Positions 1-8,645 of a DNA stretch of 38,117 bases are shown in pieces. The stretch spans positions 1 through 38,117 of the forward strand of contig CAAGJU010000382.1 in assembly GCA_900770225.1 (NCBI GenBank). The letters are read 5' to 3'. The notes beneath the pieces were generated by a model. The model saw only the letters and a program-made list of their open reading frames with translations. It did no database searches and was not told the origin of the DNA. The stretch comes from Lachnospiraceae bacterium. GTDB taxonomy: Bacteria > Bacillota > Clostridia > Lachnospirales > Lachnospiraceae. The translations under genes and the position numbers were made by a program. Within the stretch, counting starts at the first letter, position 1; every line of letters begins with the position of its first letter.

Positions 1-157
1 CGTCGTGAGTGAGCACGCTAGCTGCGGCCCGGGTGACAACCGTTCAAGCAAAAACGCAAAGCGTTTTTGCGCGTTTTGTCAGAGGGCCGCAAATAAGCGC
101 GTGCGAACGAACAGAAAAACGTACAGTGAGCCGGTCGCTGTGGAAGCTGTGGATTAG
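1..157. repeat. Structured dispersed repeat A, copy 1 (left end cut by window)
   Basis: This intergenic element recurs at 16605-16947. It folds into one long nested hairpin. GCACGC (13-18) pairs with GCGTGC (99-104), TGCGGCCC (23-30) with GGGCCGCA (84-91), and TGACAA (34-39) with TTGTCA (76-81). The tip is a perfect 10-bp hairpin, GCAAAAACGC (48-57) with GCGTTTTTGC (61-70). The outermost left arm lies outside the window. It sits just 3' of the minus-strand radical-SAM-linked gene, so it could be part of that transcript's 3' region. No coding potential or transposase is seen. Function is unknown. Confidence 0.75.
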
Positions 158-159
158 AA

Positions 160-954
160 TCAGCAACCGTACAGCTGATCCAGCGGCACGAGCTTTGTTC
201 CGCTCTCATTCTCTGCCTCCGCATACAGATCAATCCGATGAACAAGCACAGCGTTCTCCGGAATCTCCAGTCCGGCGTACGCCGCAAAGGTCTGGATCAG
301 AAGCTCCGGTTTCAGATTCTGCCCGCTCTTTGCCGATACAAGCATGGAAAACGCCTGCGGATCCGCCTCAACATTCTGCGGATGCTCCGCAAGCTGCGCG
401 GGGGTGAGTATCACTGACTGAAAATCCATGATCCACGGGCGGATATCCGTCTCCTCCTCGCTCTTTTTTGTCTTGCGCAGGACCATGATATGCTTCTGTG
501 TCATAAAGGCAGAAACCTGTGCGGAGAGCTTCTGTGTACTAATGTCCATCTCCTCTGGTTTCAGAGAAATCCACTGCACCCGTCCCCTCCGGAAGCTGAC
601 CACATACGATGCCGCCGCGACCTGCGACATGCCTTTGTTTTTCTTATTCGACGGGATCTCCACGGCGTTGACACAGGAAATGCCGTCCGCCATCTCCTCA
701 TTCAGCCGGCGCAGGAAATCCTCTCTGTCAAAGACAGCACCTTCCTTCAGATCCAGGTCAAAATACTCACCGCTGCTTGTTTTTCCCACGCCGAGCGGCT
801 GGGCAAATGACATGATCATATGCGGGCTGAACCCCTCTGACAGGGCGGCTGGAATGTCCGCGCGGCGGATCGCCTTCTGAAAATACCGCATGACGTCCAG
901 ATGACCGATGAACTTCAGCGGACCTGTCTTTGTAAATTTAACTCTGATTCTCAC
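160..954 (-). CDS. TIGR03936-type radical-SAM-linked protein (DUF2344)
   Basis: The 264-residue protein begins MRIRVKFTKTGPLKFIGHLD and carries the motif region ALSEGFSPHMIMSFAQPLGVG, typical of the DUF2344/TIGR03936 family. Family members are encoded next to, or fused to, the TIGR03960 radical-SAM protein, as here. The family's biochemical role is not established; its genes often neighbour ribonuclease G and ribosomal protein L21 genes, which may lie beyond the window start. The start is a GTG at 954 with GGGGGA about six bases upstream. The GTG overlaps the TGA of a 30-codon ORF (GTGA), which suggests translational coupling to it. Family assignment is confident; function is not. Confidence 0.9.
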   Translation of the reverse strand: MRIRVKFTKTGPLKFIGHLDVMRYFQKAIRRADIPAALSEGFSPHMIMSFAQPLGVGKTSSGEYFDLDLKEGAVFDREDFLRRLNEEMADGISCVNAVEIPSNKKNKGMSQVAAASYVVSFRRGRVQWISLKPEEMDISTQKLSAQVSAFMTQKHIMVLRKTKKSEEETDIRPWIMDFQSVILTPAQLAEHPQNVEADPQAFSMLVSAKSGQNLKPELLIQTFAAYAGLEIPENAVLVHRIDLYAEAENESGTKLVPLDQLYGC

Positions 955-1043
955 AGCAGATCCCCCTTTCGAAAATCCTGCACGTTCAAATGGAAGTTCA
1001 TCAGATCACCGGTCAGCACGCGCAGGCCCGGGTTAACGCTCAT
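951..1043 (-). CDS. Possible 30-residue coupled small protein between the radical-SAM genes
   Basis: This short reading frame starts MSVNPGLRVLTG and ends FRKGDLL. Its ATG lies inside the last codons of the upstream TIGR03960 gene, and its TGA overlaps the GTG of the downstream TIGR03936 gene. A strong AGAGGAGGAA site ends seven bases before the ATG. The ORF fills nearly the whole gap between two genes that are often fused or overlapping in other genomes. It may be a genuine small protein, a coupling device that carries ribosomes across the gap, or a relic of a former fusion linker. No homologous family is recognised. Confidence 0.4.
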   Translation of the reverse strand: MSVNPGLRVLTGDLMNFHLNVQDFRKGDLL

Positions 1044-2895
1044 AACAGATTCCTCCTCTATAGGCAAGGCAGCCGCAGCCGCTGCACTGTGAGCGGCAGT
1101 TCGGCGTCGTCACGCCGGCCTTTGCGCGCTCCCACTCCCGCACAAGGAATTTCCGGGAGACGCCGCAGTCGATGAAATCCCATGGAAGAAGCTCGTCCGT
1201 CTCCCGCGTCCTCGCCGTGTAAAAATAAGGATCGAGGCCACAGGCTGCGAATGCCTGCTCCCAGCGCTCCCGGTCAAAATATTCCGTCCACGCGTCAAAC
1301 AACGCGCCGTTCCGGTATGCCGTCTCGATCACACGGCTGATGCGACGGTCCCCGCGCGCGAATACGCCCTCGAGGATCGATACCCAGGCATCATGATAAG
1401 TATAGCGGATGCTCTTCTGATTCAGCTGCCGGCGCACCTCATCCTTCACCGAATGCGCCTTGTCCAGGTAGGTCTCCGGTCTGTCCATGGGCGCCCACTG
1501 AAACGGCGTAAAGGGCTTCGGTACAAAAAATGAACTGCTTGCCGTAATGGATATCTTACCGTTTCTTTTTTCCTTCGGGATGTTGTCGTAATAGCACTCC
1601 GCGACACGCTCGCAGAGATGCGCGATCTCCAGGACGTCCTCTTCCTGCTCACCCGGAAGGCCGAGCATGAAATAAAACTTCACCTTGTTCCAGCCGCCGC
1701 GGAATGCCTGCAGCGCGCCGTTCATGATCTCTTCCTCCGTGATGCCCTTGTTGATCACATCACGCATGCGCTGGCTGCCGGCCTCCGCCGCAAAGGTCAG
1801 ACTGCTCTTTTTGATGTCCTGCACCTTGTTCATCACATCAAGGGAAAAGGCATCGATTCGGAGTGACGGCAGTGAGATATTTACACCGTGTGCATCACAG
1901 TATTCAATGAGGAAGGTGAGCAGTTCATTCAGCTGGGAATAGTCGCTGCTGGACAGGGAACTCAGCGAGATCTCATCATAGCCAGTGCTGCGGAGCATTT
2001 TTTCAGCCTGCTGTTCCATCCGCTCTGCGCTCTTCTCGCGCTGCGGACGGTAGATCATCCCAGCCTGACAGAAACGGCATCCGCGGATGCAGCCGCGCAT
2101 GATCTCCAGCACGACGCGGTCCTGCGTGGCCTGAATATAGGGCACGACCGGCCTGTCCGGGTAGGGTGCATCATCCAGATCCATGACGATCTGCTTCTTA
2201 ATTTTTTCAGGAACCGTGACATCCGTCATCGTGAAGGAAGCGAGCGTTCCGTCATCGTTGTACGCAGCCTGATAGAACTGCGGCACATAGATGCCCTCAA
2301 TGCCGGCGGCCTGGCGCAGGAATTCCCTGCGGCTGATCTCGCCGTTTTTCTTCTTCCGGTAGAGCGCAAAAAGCTGCGGATAGACAGTCTCGCCCTCTCC
2401 GATGTAGAACATGTCGAAAAAGTCGGCGATGGGTTCGGGGTTGTAGGTGCAGGGACCTCCGCCGATGACGATCGGATCGTCTTCACCGCGTTCCTCCGCG
2501 TGCAGCGGGATCTGCGACAGATCCAGGATCTGCAGGATGTTCGCGTAGCACATTTCATACTGGATCGTGATGCCCAGAAAATCAAAATCGCGAATGGGAT
2601 CCTGTGATTCCAGCGCAAAAAGAGGGATATTTCTATCCCTCATGATGCGGTCCAGATCCGGCCACGGCGAGTAGACACGTTCACACCACACGTCATCCAT
2701 GCGGTTAAACATATCGTAGAGGATCTGAATGCCCAGATGCGACATGCCGATCTCGTAGACGTCGGGAAAACACATGGCGAAACGGATCGAGACGTCAGCT
2801 TTGTTTTTTACGACGGAATTCACCTCGCGCCCGATATAGCGCTCCGGCTTCTCGATGCTGAGGAGAATTTCGTCATCCAGTGCAAGTTTCTGCAT
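1033..2895 (-). CDS. TIGR03960 family B12-binding-domain radical SAM protein
   Basis: The 620-residue protein has an N-terminal region resembling a B12-binding fold (SHLGIQILYDMFNR, around residues 52-65) and a radical-SAM core with the 4Fe-4S motif CIRGCRFCQAG near residue 270. Family knowledge places it as a TIGR03960 radical-SAM enzyme paired with the TIGR03936 protein; the substrate is unknown. The C-terminus is cysteine-rich (CRSQCSGCGCLAYRGG), possibly a second metal site. The ATG at 2895 has only a GGAG about 13 bases upstream, so initiation may be weak. It is the first gene of a compact unit with the small ORF and the DUF2344 gene. Confidence 0.92.
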   Translation of the reverse strand: MQKLALDDEILLSIEKPERYIGREVNSVVKNKADVSIRFAMCFPDVYEIGMSHLGIQILYDMFNRMDDVWCERVYSPWPDLDRIMRDRNIPLFALESQDPIRDFDFLGITIQYEMCYANILQILDLSQIPLHAEERGEDDPIVIGGGPCTYNPEPIADFFDMFYIGEGETVYPQLFALYRKKKNGEISRREFLRQAAGIEGIYVPQFYQAAYNDDGTLASFTMTDVTVPEKIKKQIVMDLDDAPYPDRPVVPYIQATQDRVVLEIMRGCIRGCRFCQAGMIYRPQREKSAERMEQQAEKMLRSTGYDEISLSSLSSSDYSQLNELLTFLIEYCDAHGVNISLPSLRIDAFSLDVMNKVQDIKKSSLTFAAEAGSQRMRDVINKGITEEEIMNGALQAFRGGWNKVKFYFMLGLPGEQEEDVLEIAHLCERVAECYYDNIPKEKRNGKISITASSSFFVPKPFTPFQWAPMDRPETYLDKAHSVKDEVRRQLNQKSIRYTYHDAWVSILEGVFARGDRRISRVIETAYRNGALFDAWTEYFDRERWEQAFAACGLDPYFYTARTRETDELLPWDFIDCGVSRKFLVREWERAKAGVTTPNCRSQCSGCGCLAYRGGICYER

Positions 2896-3000
2896 ATAAA
2901 TATATTACTCCAGACCTGTGTATATTGTTTAAGTATCACGAATGGCAGACAGAACTATAAAACGGTGCACCAAAAGATCGTCTGCGATTTTGAAAGCATA

Positions 3001-3034
3001 TGGGATTGCGTGCGCACCAGGCACGGCAATCCCA
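3001..3034 (-). terminator. Stem-loop downstream of the hydrogenase gene
   Basis: TGGGATTGC (3001-3009) pairs with GCAATCCCA (3026-3034), and GTGC and GCAC extend the stem inward. It lies between the hydrogenase stop at 3071 and the radical-SAM start at 2895. On the minus strand the hairpin is followed by ATATGCTTTCAAAA, not a clean T-run, so it could be a weak terminator or a 3' protective hairpin. Confidence 0.45.
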
Positions 3035-3070
3035 CAGCGCATATAGTATTGTAGATCTATTGAAAAGTCC

Positions 3071-4591
3071 TTAGTGAGTTTCGGTCGGTTTCAGCGTCAG
3101 ACCGCCGCAAAGTTTTCCGACATCCGAGCCGTCGCGGCGCATCGAGAACTTATCCATCGGATATTCTGACAGGTTCTCGAGAACCTTCCAGTCCTGATCC
3201 TTGCTCAGCAGCGCCTGACGTGCCTTGACGGTTTCGATCTCCGTGCGGTGTCTGGACGGTCCGCCCACGCAGCCACCATCGCAAACCATGCCCTCGATGA
3301 AATCCTCGGGCAGCTTGTTGAACTTCAGCAGCGTGAGTGCCTTGCGGCAGTCCTCTCCGCCGGCGCAGCGACGCAGCTTGATATCAGATATATCTTCACC
3401 GCGCTCCTTCATGCATTCGATGACCGCACCTGCCACACCGCCGGAGCGGGCGAACTTCTTGCCGAAGATCGTTGCCTGCTGATAATCATTTTCCGCCGGC
3501 TTGATCGTAATATCTCTGCTGCGCAGGAAGGCGCGGAACTCGCCATAGGTCATGACGTAATCGGCGTTGTCCGGCACGCTCTTGTCCGCCGCCTCGGATT
3601 TCTTGGCAATGCACGGTCCGATGAAAACGGTGACACAGCCAGGATGGATGGCTTTCAGATAACGGCTGACAGCACACATCGGGGAGACAACCGTAGACAT
3701 GTCATTTTTGTAGATGTCCGGGAAGTGGATCCGGAGCATGTTGATAAACGCTGAGCAGCAGGACGTCGTCATTTTTCTGCCCTCGGCTCTTGCCTCGCTC
3801 CACTCTTCTGATTCATAGGCAGCGGTCATATCGCCGCCGAGACCGACCTCGACCATATCCTTGAAACCGAGCTGTTTACAGGCATTGCGGATCGAAGCCA
3901 TGGTAATGTCCTCGCCGAACTGGCCTTCGGTCGCCGGCGCGCACATCGCATAGACTTCTTTTCCTGCCTTGATCTGTTCTATGACCTTGGTCAGATAGGT
4001 CTTGGAAGCCGGCGCACCGAACGGGCAGGCGTGAATGCACTGGCCGCAGTTGATGCACTTGTCCTCATCGATGACACAGATGCCATATTCATCATAGGTG
4101 ATGGCGCCGACCGGGCAGGCTCTCTTGCATGGCCTTACCAGGTGGACGATGGCGTTATACGGACATGCCTGTGCGCACTTGCCGCACTCACGGCACTTCG
4201 TGGGATCGATGTGCGAGCGGTGGTTACCGATGCTGACAGCGCCGAATTTGCACGCGTTCAGGCAGGCCTGGCCCATGCACTTCCGGCAGTTGTCTGTCAC
4301 GGAGTAAGCAGAGATCGGGCATTCCTCGCAGGCAGGGCTAAGAACCTGTACGATATTCTTTGAATCGCTGCCGGGAACGGGATTTTTGCCCTCAGACAGG
4401 CGGATTCTCTGCTTGACGAGCTCACGATCCTTGTACACGCAGCAGCGGTACTGTGCGAGCGGTCCGGGACAGAGCTTATAGATCAGTGCCTCCTTGTGCT
4501 CCTCATCGAGATTTCCATCCCAGGCGAGCCGTGCCACCTCTTCAATGATCTTGTGTTTCAGTTCCACCAGACTGGCGTCATTGGTAATCAT
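3071..4591 (-). CDS. Monomeric [FeFe]-hydrogenase, group B-like
   Basis: The 506-residue protein has several ferredoxin-type 4Fe-4S motifs in residues ~90-195 (for example CRECGKCAQACP and CINCGQCIHACP) followed by an H-cluster domain. The three H-cluster signatures are present: TSCC (Cys278-279), FIGPCIAKK (Cys327) and EGMVCDGGCVGGP (Cys437, Cys441). The L1 motif is TSCCS rather than the TSCCP of group A enzymes, and the C-terminal motif has GGP, which fits the group B (TIGR04105-like) clade. Such enzymes are cytosolic and interconvert protons and H2 with ferredoxin, though group B physiology is less well known. A GGGAGGAA site precedes the ATG by six bases. No hydEFG maturases are in the window. 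Confidence 0.88.
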   Translation of the reverse strand: MITNDASLVELKHKIIEEVARLAWDGNLDEEHKEALIYKLCPGPLAQYRCCVYKDRELVKQRIRLSEGKNPVPGSDSKNIVQVLSPACEECPISAYSVTDNCRKCMGQACLNACKFGAVSIGNHRSHIDPTKCRECGKCAQACPYNAIVHLVRPCKRACPVGAITYDEYGICVIDEDKCINCGQCIHACPFGAPASKTYLTKVIEQIKAGKEVYAMCAPATEGQFGEDITMASIRNACKQLGFKDMVEVGLGGDMTAAYESEEWSEARAEGRKMTTSCCSAFINMLRIHFPDIYKNDMSTVVSPMCAVSRYLKAIHPGCVTVFIGPCIAKKSEAADKSVPDNADYVMTYGEFRAFLRSRDITIKPAENDYQQATIFGKKFARSGGVAGAVIECMKERGEDISDIKLRRCAGGEDCRKALTLLKFNKLPEDFIEGMVCDGGCVGGPSRHRTEIETVKARQALLSKDQDWKVLENLSEYPMDKFSMRRDGSDVGKLCGGLTLKPTETH

Positions 4592-4782
4592 GTATATTTC
4601 CTCCCATAAAGCATGTATAACTTTCTCAGATCTTCAACCTGTAAGACCTGACGTTTATCGATTATCCCGTTGTCTGTGCCGTGCAGCTGACTGTGTTGAT
4701 ACAGTTGTTCTGCAGCACATTCATCGTGTAGGCTCAGCACAACATGATGTGCCGCTTATATCGTATGGATCTGATCGCCGCT

Positions 4783-5391
4783 TCATTTTACTTCATGCAG
4801 ACCCGGCGTCACTTCCCGGAAATCGTTGTATGCTTCCGTCCGGCTGTGTGCCGTCATGATAAGCATCCGATTTCCCTGCTTCTCCCGAATCAGCTCAAAA
4901 CAGCGCCTCCTGTTTTCCTCATCGAGTCCGGAGAACGGTTCGTCAAAAATAACGATGCCGGCTTCCGACATCAGCGCACGCACGATACACACTCGCCGAC
5001 GCATACCGCCGGACAGCTCATGGACCGGCTGATCAAGGCTTTCTGGCTGAAGCAGCCTGCCGAGCATCTGCCGGATCTCAGAAAATCTGGAACGGTCCAT
5101 TCCGTCCGCGGCTGCCACATTTTCCACCGCAGAAAAATCGCCGGCCAGCCTGTCATCCTGAAAGACACAGCCGGCTCTCAGAGCACCCTTTCCTGATCGT
5201 GGCAGGTCCGTATCCACCCTTCCGCTGTCGGGCTTCTCCAATCCGAGAAGTATGCGGATCAGCGTTGTCTTGCCAGTACCTGAAGCACCGGTGATCAGAA
5301 GTCTCCCGCCTTCCTGCATTTCGAACGAAAGGTCATGGAAGATCGTTCGGCCGTCGTATGTTTTTGTCAGATTTTCTGCTCTCAGGTACAA
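4783..5391 (-). CDS. ABC transporter ATP-binding protein (SsuB/TauB-like)
   Basis: This 202-residue ATPase has Walker A GASGTGKTT near residue 36, the signature LSGGMRRRV near residue 124 and Walker B IVIFDEPFSGLD near residue 147. It is short for the family, lacking a C-terminal extension. The start is TTG at 5391 with GGAG seven bases upstream. It lies downstream of a nitrate/sulfonate/taurine-type permease with a 127-base gap, so the two probably form one importer. The substrate cannot be read from sequence, and no binding protein is present nearby. Confidence 0.88.
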   Translation of the reverse strand: MYLRAENLTKTYDGRTIFHDLSFEMQEGGRLLITGASGTGKTTLIRILLGLEKPDSGRVDTDLPRSGKGALRAGCVFQDDRLAGDFSAVENVAAADGMDRSRFSEIRQMLGRLLQPESLDQPVHELSGGMRRRVCIVRALMSEAGIVIFDEPFSGLDEENRRRCFELIREKQGNRMLIMTAHSRTEAYNDFREVTPGLHEVK

Positions 5392-5518
5392 GCTTGTCTC
5401 CAGATTATATTAACACAGGTAATGCGTCACATCTGCTCATTCAAAACGGGTAATCAGCACATCCGCTCATACGAAATATGGAACTGACAGATGATAAATC
5501 CGCAATTTCTTCTATCAT

Positions 5519-6256
5519 TTATTTCGTGGGTTTGTGAACCAGCAAGCGGCTCAATATCCTGTCCGCTATCCGCTCGAATAACACAGACAGCAGAACAATG
5601 ACCAGCGTCCATGCAAAAAGCCGCGCCGTGTCCAGATTGATTTTTGCCCGATACAGTCCGTTGCCAATCGTGCCGAGCGGCTGGCCGATGACTTCCGCGG
5701 CGACGCCGCTTTTCCAGCACATACCCAGAGCCAAAGAAAAAGCGCTCAGAAAATATGGTTTCAGCTGTGGCAGATAGATCGTCCGGATCTTCGCAGGCAA
5801 ATGCATACCGAAGACATCCGCCATTTCCAGCATGCCGAGCTCTGTCGCATCCAGCCCCTTTTTTGTGTTCAGGTACAGCACCGGCCATACAACAAGCAGG
5901 GGAATCCAGAAGGAAAGCATCCGGCTGCCGGCCCAGATCAGCAGAACAAGAACAAAACTCACGACCGGAACGGATTTCACGGCCTGCATAAAAACGCCGA
6001 AAAAATCCGAGAACCACCGGTATCTGTATGCACCCGCGGCTGTGAGAATCCCCAGAAGACTCCCGACGGCAAACCCACAGAGGATATGCAGCGAAGTGTT
6101 CAGCATCGACAGCCAGAAATCTGCAGTACCAGCGAGTCTGCCAAGCGCCTGCAGGGTGTCCCACGGACCGGCCAGAAGCAACGGATTTTTCACTGCCAGA
6201 GAAAGGCATTCCCAGATGGCGATCCATAAAATGACGGCAATCAATTTTCGTTTCAT
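5519..6256 (-). CDS. ABC transporter permease (SsuC/TauC-like)
   Basis: The 245-residue protein has about six hydrophobic segments and the BPD_transp_1 coupling-loop region near residues 140-175 (LGMLEMADVFGMHLPAKIRTIYLP). It belongs to the NitT/TauT permease family for sulfonates, nitrate, riboflavin precursors or similar small solutes. The N-terminus is one hydrophobic helix without a leader. The ribosome binding site before the ATG at 6256 is poor, and the usual upstream periplasmic-binding lipoprotein gene is missing. The system may rely on a distant binding protein or be decaying. Confidence 0.85.
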   Translation of the reverse strand: MKRKLIAVILWIAIWECLSLAVKNPLLLAGPWDTLQALGRLAGTADFWLSMLNTSLHILCGFAVGSLLGILTAAGAYRYRWFSDFFGVFMQAVKSVPVVSFVLVLLIWAGSRMLSFWIPLLVVWPVLYLNTKKGLDATELGMLEMADVFGMHLPAKIRTIYLPQLKPYFLSAFSLALGMCWKSGVAAEVIGQPLGTIGNGLYRAKINLDTARLFAWTLVIVLLSVLFERIADRILSRLLVHKPTK

Positions 6257-6440
6257 GCATCAATTTTACTATTCCGAGGCATTCATGGCAACCGTTTTGA
6301 TTCCGCCGTCCGCTTGTTATCCTTTAACCAGGATGATACACTGTATGCGTTCAGATTATTACACGCAGGTTTCACCTGCAGTCAATATCTGCCACAGGCA
6401 TACAATCCAATTATCATATACATAACAAGAGGTATATTAC

Positions 6441-6725
6441 ATGAAATTTTATTATCCTGCTATCGTAACCAAAGTATCTGATGAAGAATTTACAGCATTT
6501 TTCCCTGATCTGGAGGACTGCAAAGCGGTCGGCGACTCTCTCGACGACGTACTGGAAAACGCGCGTTCTGCCGCTCACAACTGGATCGAGACAGAGATGC
6601 TCGACGATGACTACAGTCTCCCGTCATCTTCCGATACCTATGATCTGAAGAAAACGCTAAAACCCGATCAGTCCGTGCATGAAATTCTGATCACCTACCG
6701 GATGATGGACGGTTGGGAGGAATAA
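6441..6725 (+). CDS. HicB-family antitoxin-like protein, apparently orphan
   Basis: The 94-residue protein begins MKFYYPAIVTKV and contains FFPDLEDCKAVGDSLDDVLENAR, the partial RNase H-like fold of HicB antitoxins that normally neutralise the HicA RNase. The C-terminus lacks an obvious helix-turn-helix or ribbon-helix-helix segment. An AGAGGT site precedes the ATG. It is the only plus-strand gene in this part of the window, and neither the 184 bases upstream nor the 96 bases downstream holds a HicA-like frame, so it appears to be an orphan or a HicB-only protein. Confidence 0.85.
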   Translation: MKFYYPAIVTKVSDEEFTAFFPDLEDCKAVGDSLDDVLENARSAAHNWIETEMLDDDYSLPSSSDTYDLKKTLKPDQSVHEILITYRMMDGWEE

Positions 6726-6821
6726 TCATTTCCGGCTCTTTTACGCCACAAAAGTGCGGTTGTCAGAGAAAATTTAATCCTGATAGCCACACTTATTTTT
6801 TATTGCGTATTTCTTTACATA

Positions 6822-7871
6822 TTATGTTTCTACGGTCATCATTATCCTGTCTGTTTTAACAGCATATGCATATGCTTCTGAATTGATTTTTCTCAAATAG
6901 CGCAACGATTCCAATGGTTTTTGTTCCAGCTTCTCATCAAGAAATTTCGTGCTATCTTCTACTGGCACAAATGCTGTATTTGATAATAAGCATGCCGCCA
7001 TGTACATAATTTCAGGCGCTCTGATTGCCGCAATTTCCGGAGTATAGTTCTCAGTATATATATGTCCTCGCAGTTCCCGTATACCTTTTACAAACGACGA
7101 ATATTCTTCTTTTTCTGTTTTTCCTCTGGACGCGATACATAAAGCGGTTTCAAATGTGTCTTTCAGACAATTTTCGCTGTTTTTATCTATCCCACGATAA
7201 TCAATTTCTGCTTGCACAATTTGTTCATAGGTATTTTTGACTTGCCAAAAATCAGTAAACGTATCCAACAACGTCGAAACGTCATAGAATTGTTTCATGA
7301 TTTCCATGTCTTTGCCAACATTTAGCGGAATACCTGTCGTGTGTGGTGCAAAAGCTGTCAGCTTATCTGCCAGAATACAATTAGCAGACGGCAACGTCAC
7401 GGGAAGATATTCAGGCTCTGTCAACAATAAATCGCCCTGTATTTTCTTTTGCACCAATTCCGTGTAATGATTATGTTCAAAAAGAACATCCAGTAAAATA
7501 TACAGAGGTTTTTCATTAATCGGGGAATCGTATACAAATTTGAAATGTCTTTTTACGATCTGATTTTTCCCAATTCGTATTTGTTCTTCCACATCTCTGA
7601 ATGGAAATATTTCTGCTGCCTGTTTCAGGTACTGATCCAGATTCGTATCGGGATCTACGATGATATCAATATCTGTAGATAATCTGCGCGGATGCTGCGT
7701 CAGAAGCATAAGGCTTGTACCACCTTTAAATATAAAGGGCAATTTTACCCTTGCAAGTGCTTCCAACAGTCCAAATGCGTATATTGTACGCTCCAACAAA
7801 ATTGGATCTCTATGACTTGTTTTTTGCAATTCTCTGATATGCTCTATCGAAAAATTTTCCTGTAACAGCAT
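6822..7871 (-). CDS. AbiEii/AbiGii-family nucleotidyltransferase toxin
   Basis: The 349-residue protein has the DNA polymerase-beta-like nucleotidyltransferase signature: FKGGTSLMLL near residue 47 and RLSTDIDIIVDPD near residue 63, supplying the G-G-S and D-x-D catalytic elements. It belongs to the AbiEii/AbiGii family, the toxin of type IV-like AbiE phage-defence systems, which transfer nucleotides to a cellular target. It begins four bases after the preceding minus-strand gene ends, the normal antitoxin-toxin order. The stretch is clearly AT-rich compared with its neighbours, suggesting horizontal acquisition. Confidence 0.88.
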   Translation of the reverse strand: MLLQENFSIEHIRELQKTSHRDPILLERTIYAFGLLEALARVKLPFIFKGGTSLMLLTQHPRRLSTDIDIIVDPDTNLDQYLKQAAEIFPFRDVEEQIRIGKNQIVKRHFKFVYDSPINEKPLYILLDVLFEHNHYTELVQKKIQGDLLLTEPEYLPVTLPSANCILADKLTAFAPHTTGIPLNVGKDMEIMKQFYDVSTLLDTFTDFWQVKNTYEQIVQAEIDYRGIDKNSENCLKDTFETALCIASRGKTEKEEYSSFVKGIRELRGHIYTENYTPEIAAIRAPEIMYMAACLLSNTAFVPVEDSTKFLDEKLEQKPLESLRYLRKINSEAYAYAVKTDRIMMTVET

Positions 7872-7875
7872 GCTC

Positions 7876-8613
7876 TTATCCTTTGATTCGTAATTGTATG
7901 TTGGTTTGTTCCGATATTAATTTTTCGATTTTTTTCTTTACAGTTCTGCGAGATGCGTATCGAAACAGACTGCTTTCATCAATTTCATACATTGAAAATG
8001 CATTTTCATAAATATATGGATATTCGCTTTCACTGATTATTTCACGGAGTAACGGATCTGCCATGATATCAACCAGCAGTTTTTCTAAACGAGTATGCCA
8101 TAATGCTTCTGTGCATTTAGGCGCTTCTGTTGTGAGTTTATTAACTACAATCATGTTTTCACACCAGTATTGGTTATACAAATCTGAAGTAGGTAAAAGC
8201 AAGGTTCTTCCAAAATATTTGTCTTTAAGCGTTTCAAATACAAAATCAATCGCATCAGTTTCAACAGAAACAAAGATTGTATTATGTGCGATCTGATGAT
8301 TAACAAAATCATTCATCTGCACAAGATCCATAATCATAAATCGTACCAGAGGATATTCTTTCTGAATCTGTTCTGCTGCTTCTTTTGCCAGTGCTGAGTA
8401 ATTGTATTTATATGGTTTCGTATTGCGACCTGGTATATAGTATTTTCCAAATCCTGCATGCAGCAGCGTTCCTTCTTTGACCATCATAGTGAATGTTTTG
8501 TTAAAGGATGCATCGCTTAAGGTGTAGCCTCCATTGCGGAAGGATTGCAGTGCTTCTTTTCTTGTAAAACTTTTCTTTCCCTTTATTTCATCCAAATATG
8601 TAAGCGCATTCAT
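7876..8613 (-). CDS. AbiEi-like antitoxin / transcriptional regulator (DUF6577-like)
   Basis: This 245-residue protein starts MNALTYLDEIKGKKSFTRKE, with an N-terminal winged-helix-like region (residues ~1-70: TRKEALQSFRNGGYTLSDAS, then FGKYYIPGR). The C-terminal half is a globular domain of unknown fold. Position, size and the N-terminal helix-turn-helix suggest the antitoxin partner of the adjacent AbiEii toxin, which in AbiE systems represses its own operon by binding inverted repeats upstream. Two such repeats lie at 8646-8668 and 8715-8745. It resembles DUF6577 proteins more than classical AbiEi; that assignment is from memory and less certain. Confidence 0.65.
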   Translation of the reverse strand: MNALTYLDEIKGKKSFTRKEALQSFRNGGYTLSDASFNKTFTMMVKEGTLLHAGFGKYYIPGRNTKPYKYNYSALAKEAAEQIQKEYPLVRFMIMDLVQMNDFVNHQIAHNTIFVSVETDAIDFVFETLKDKYFGRTLLLPTSDLYNQYWCENMIVVNKLTTEAPKCTEALWHTRLEKLLVDIMADPLLREIISESEYPYIYENAFSMYEIDESSLFRYASRRTVKKKIEKLISEQTNIQLRIKG

Positions 8614-8645
8614 GTCTATCCCTCACATTTATTCAATATAATATT

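Noticed and set aside
5454..6263. Overlapping 269-residue frame over the permease
   Set aside because: It is the permease in another frame with no hydrophobic pattern.
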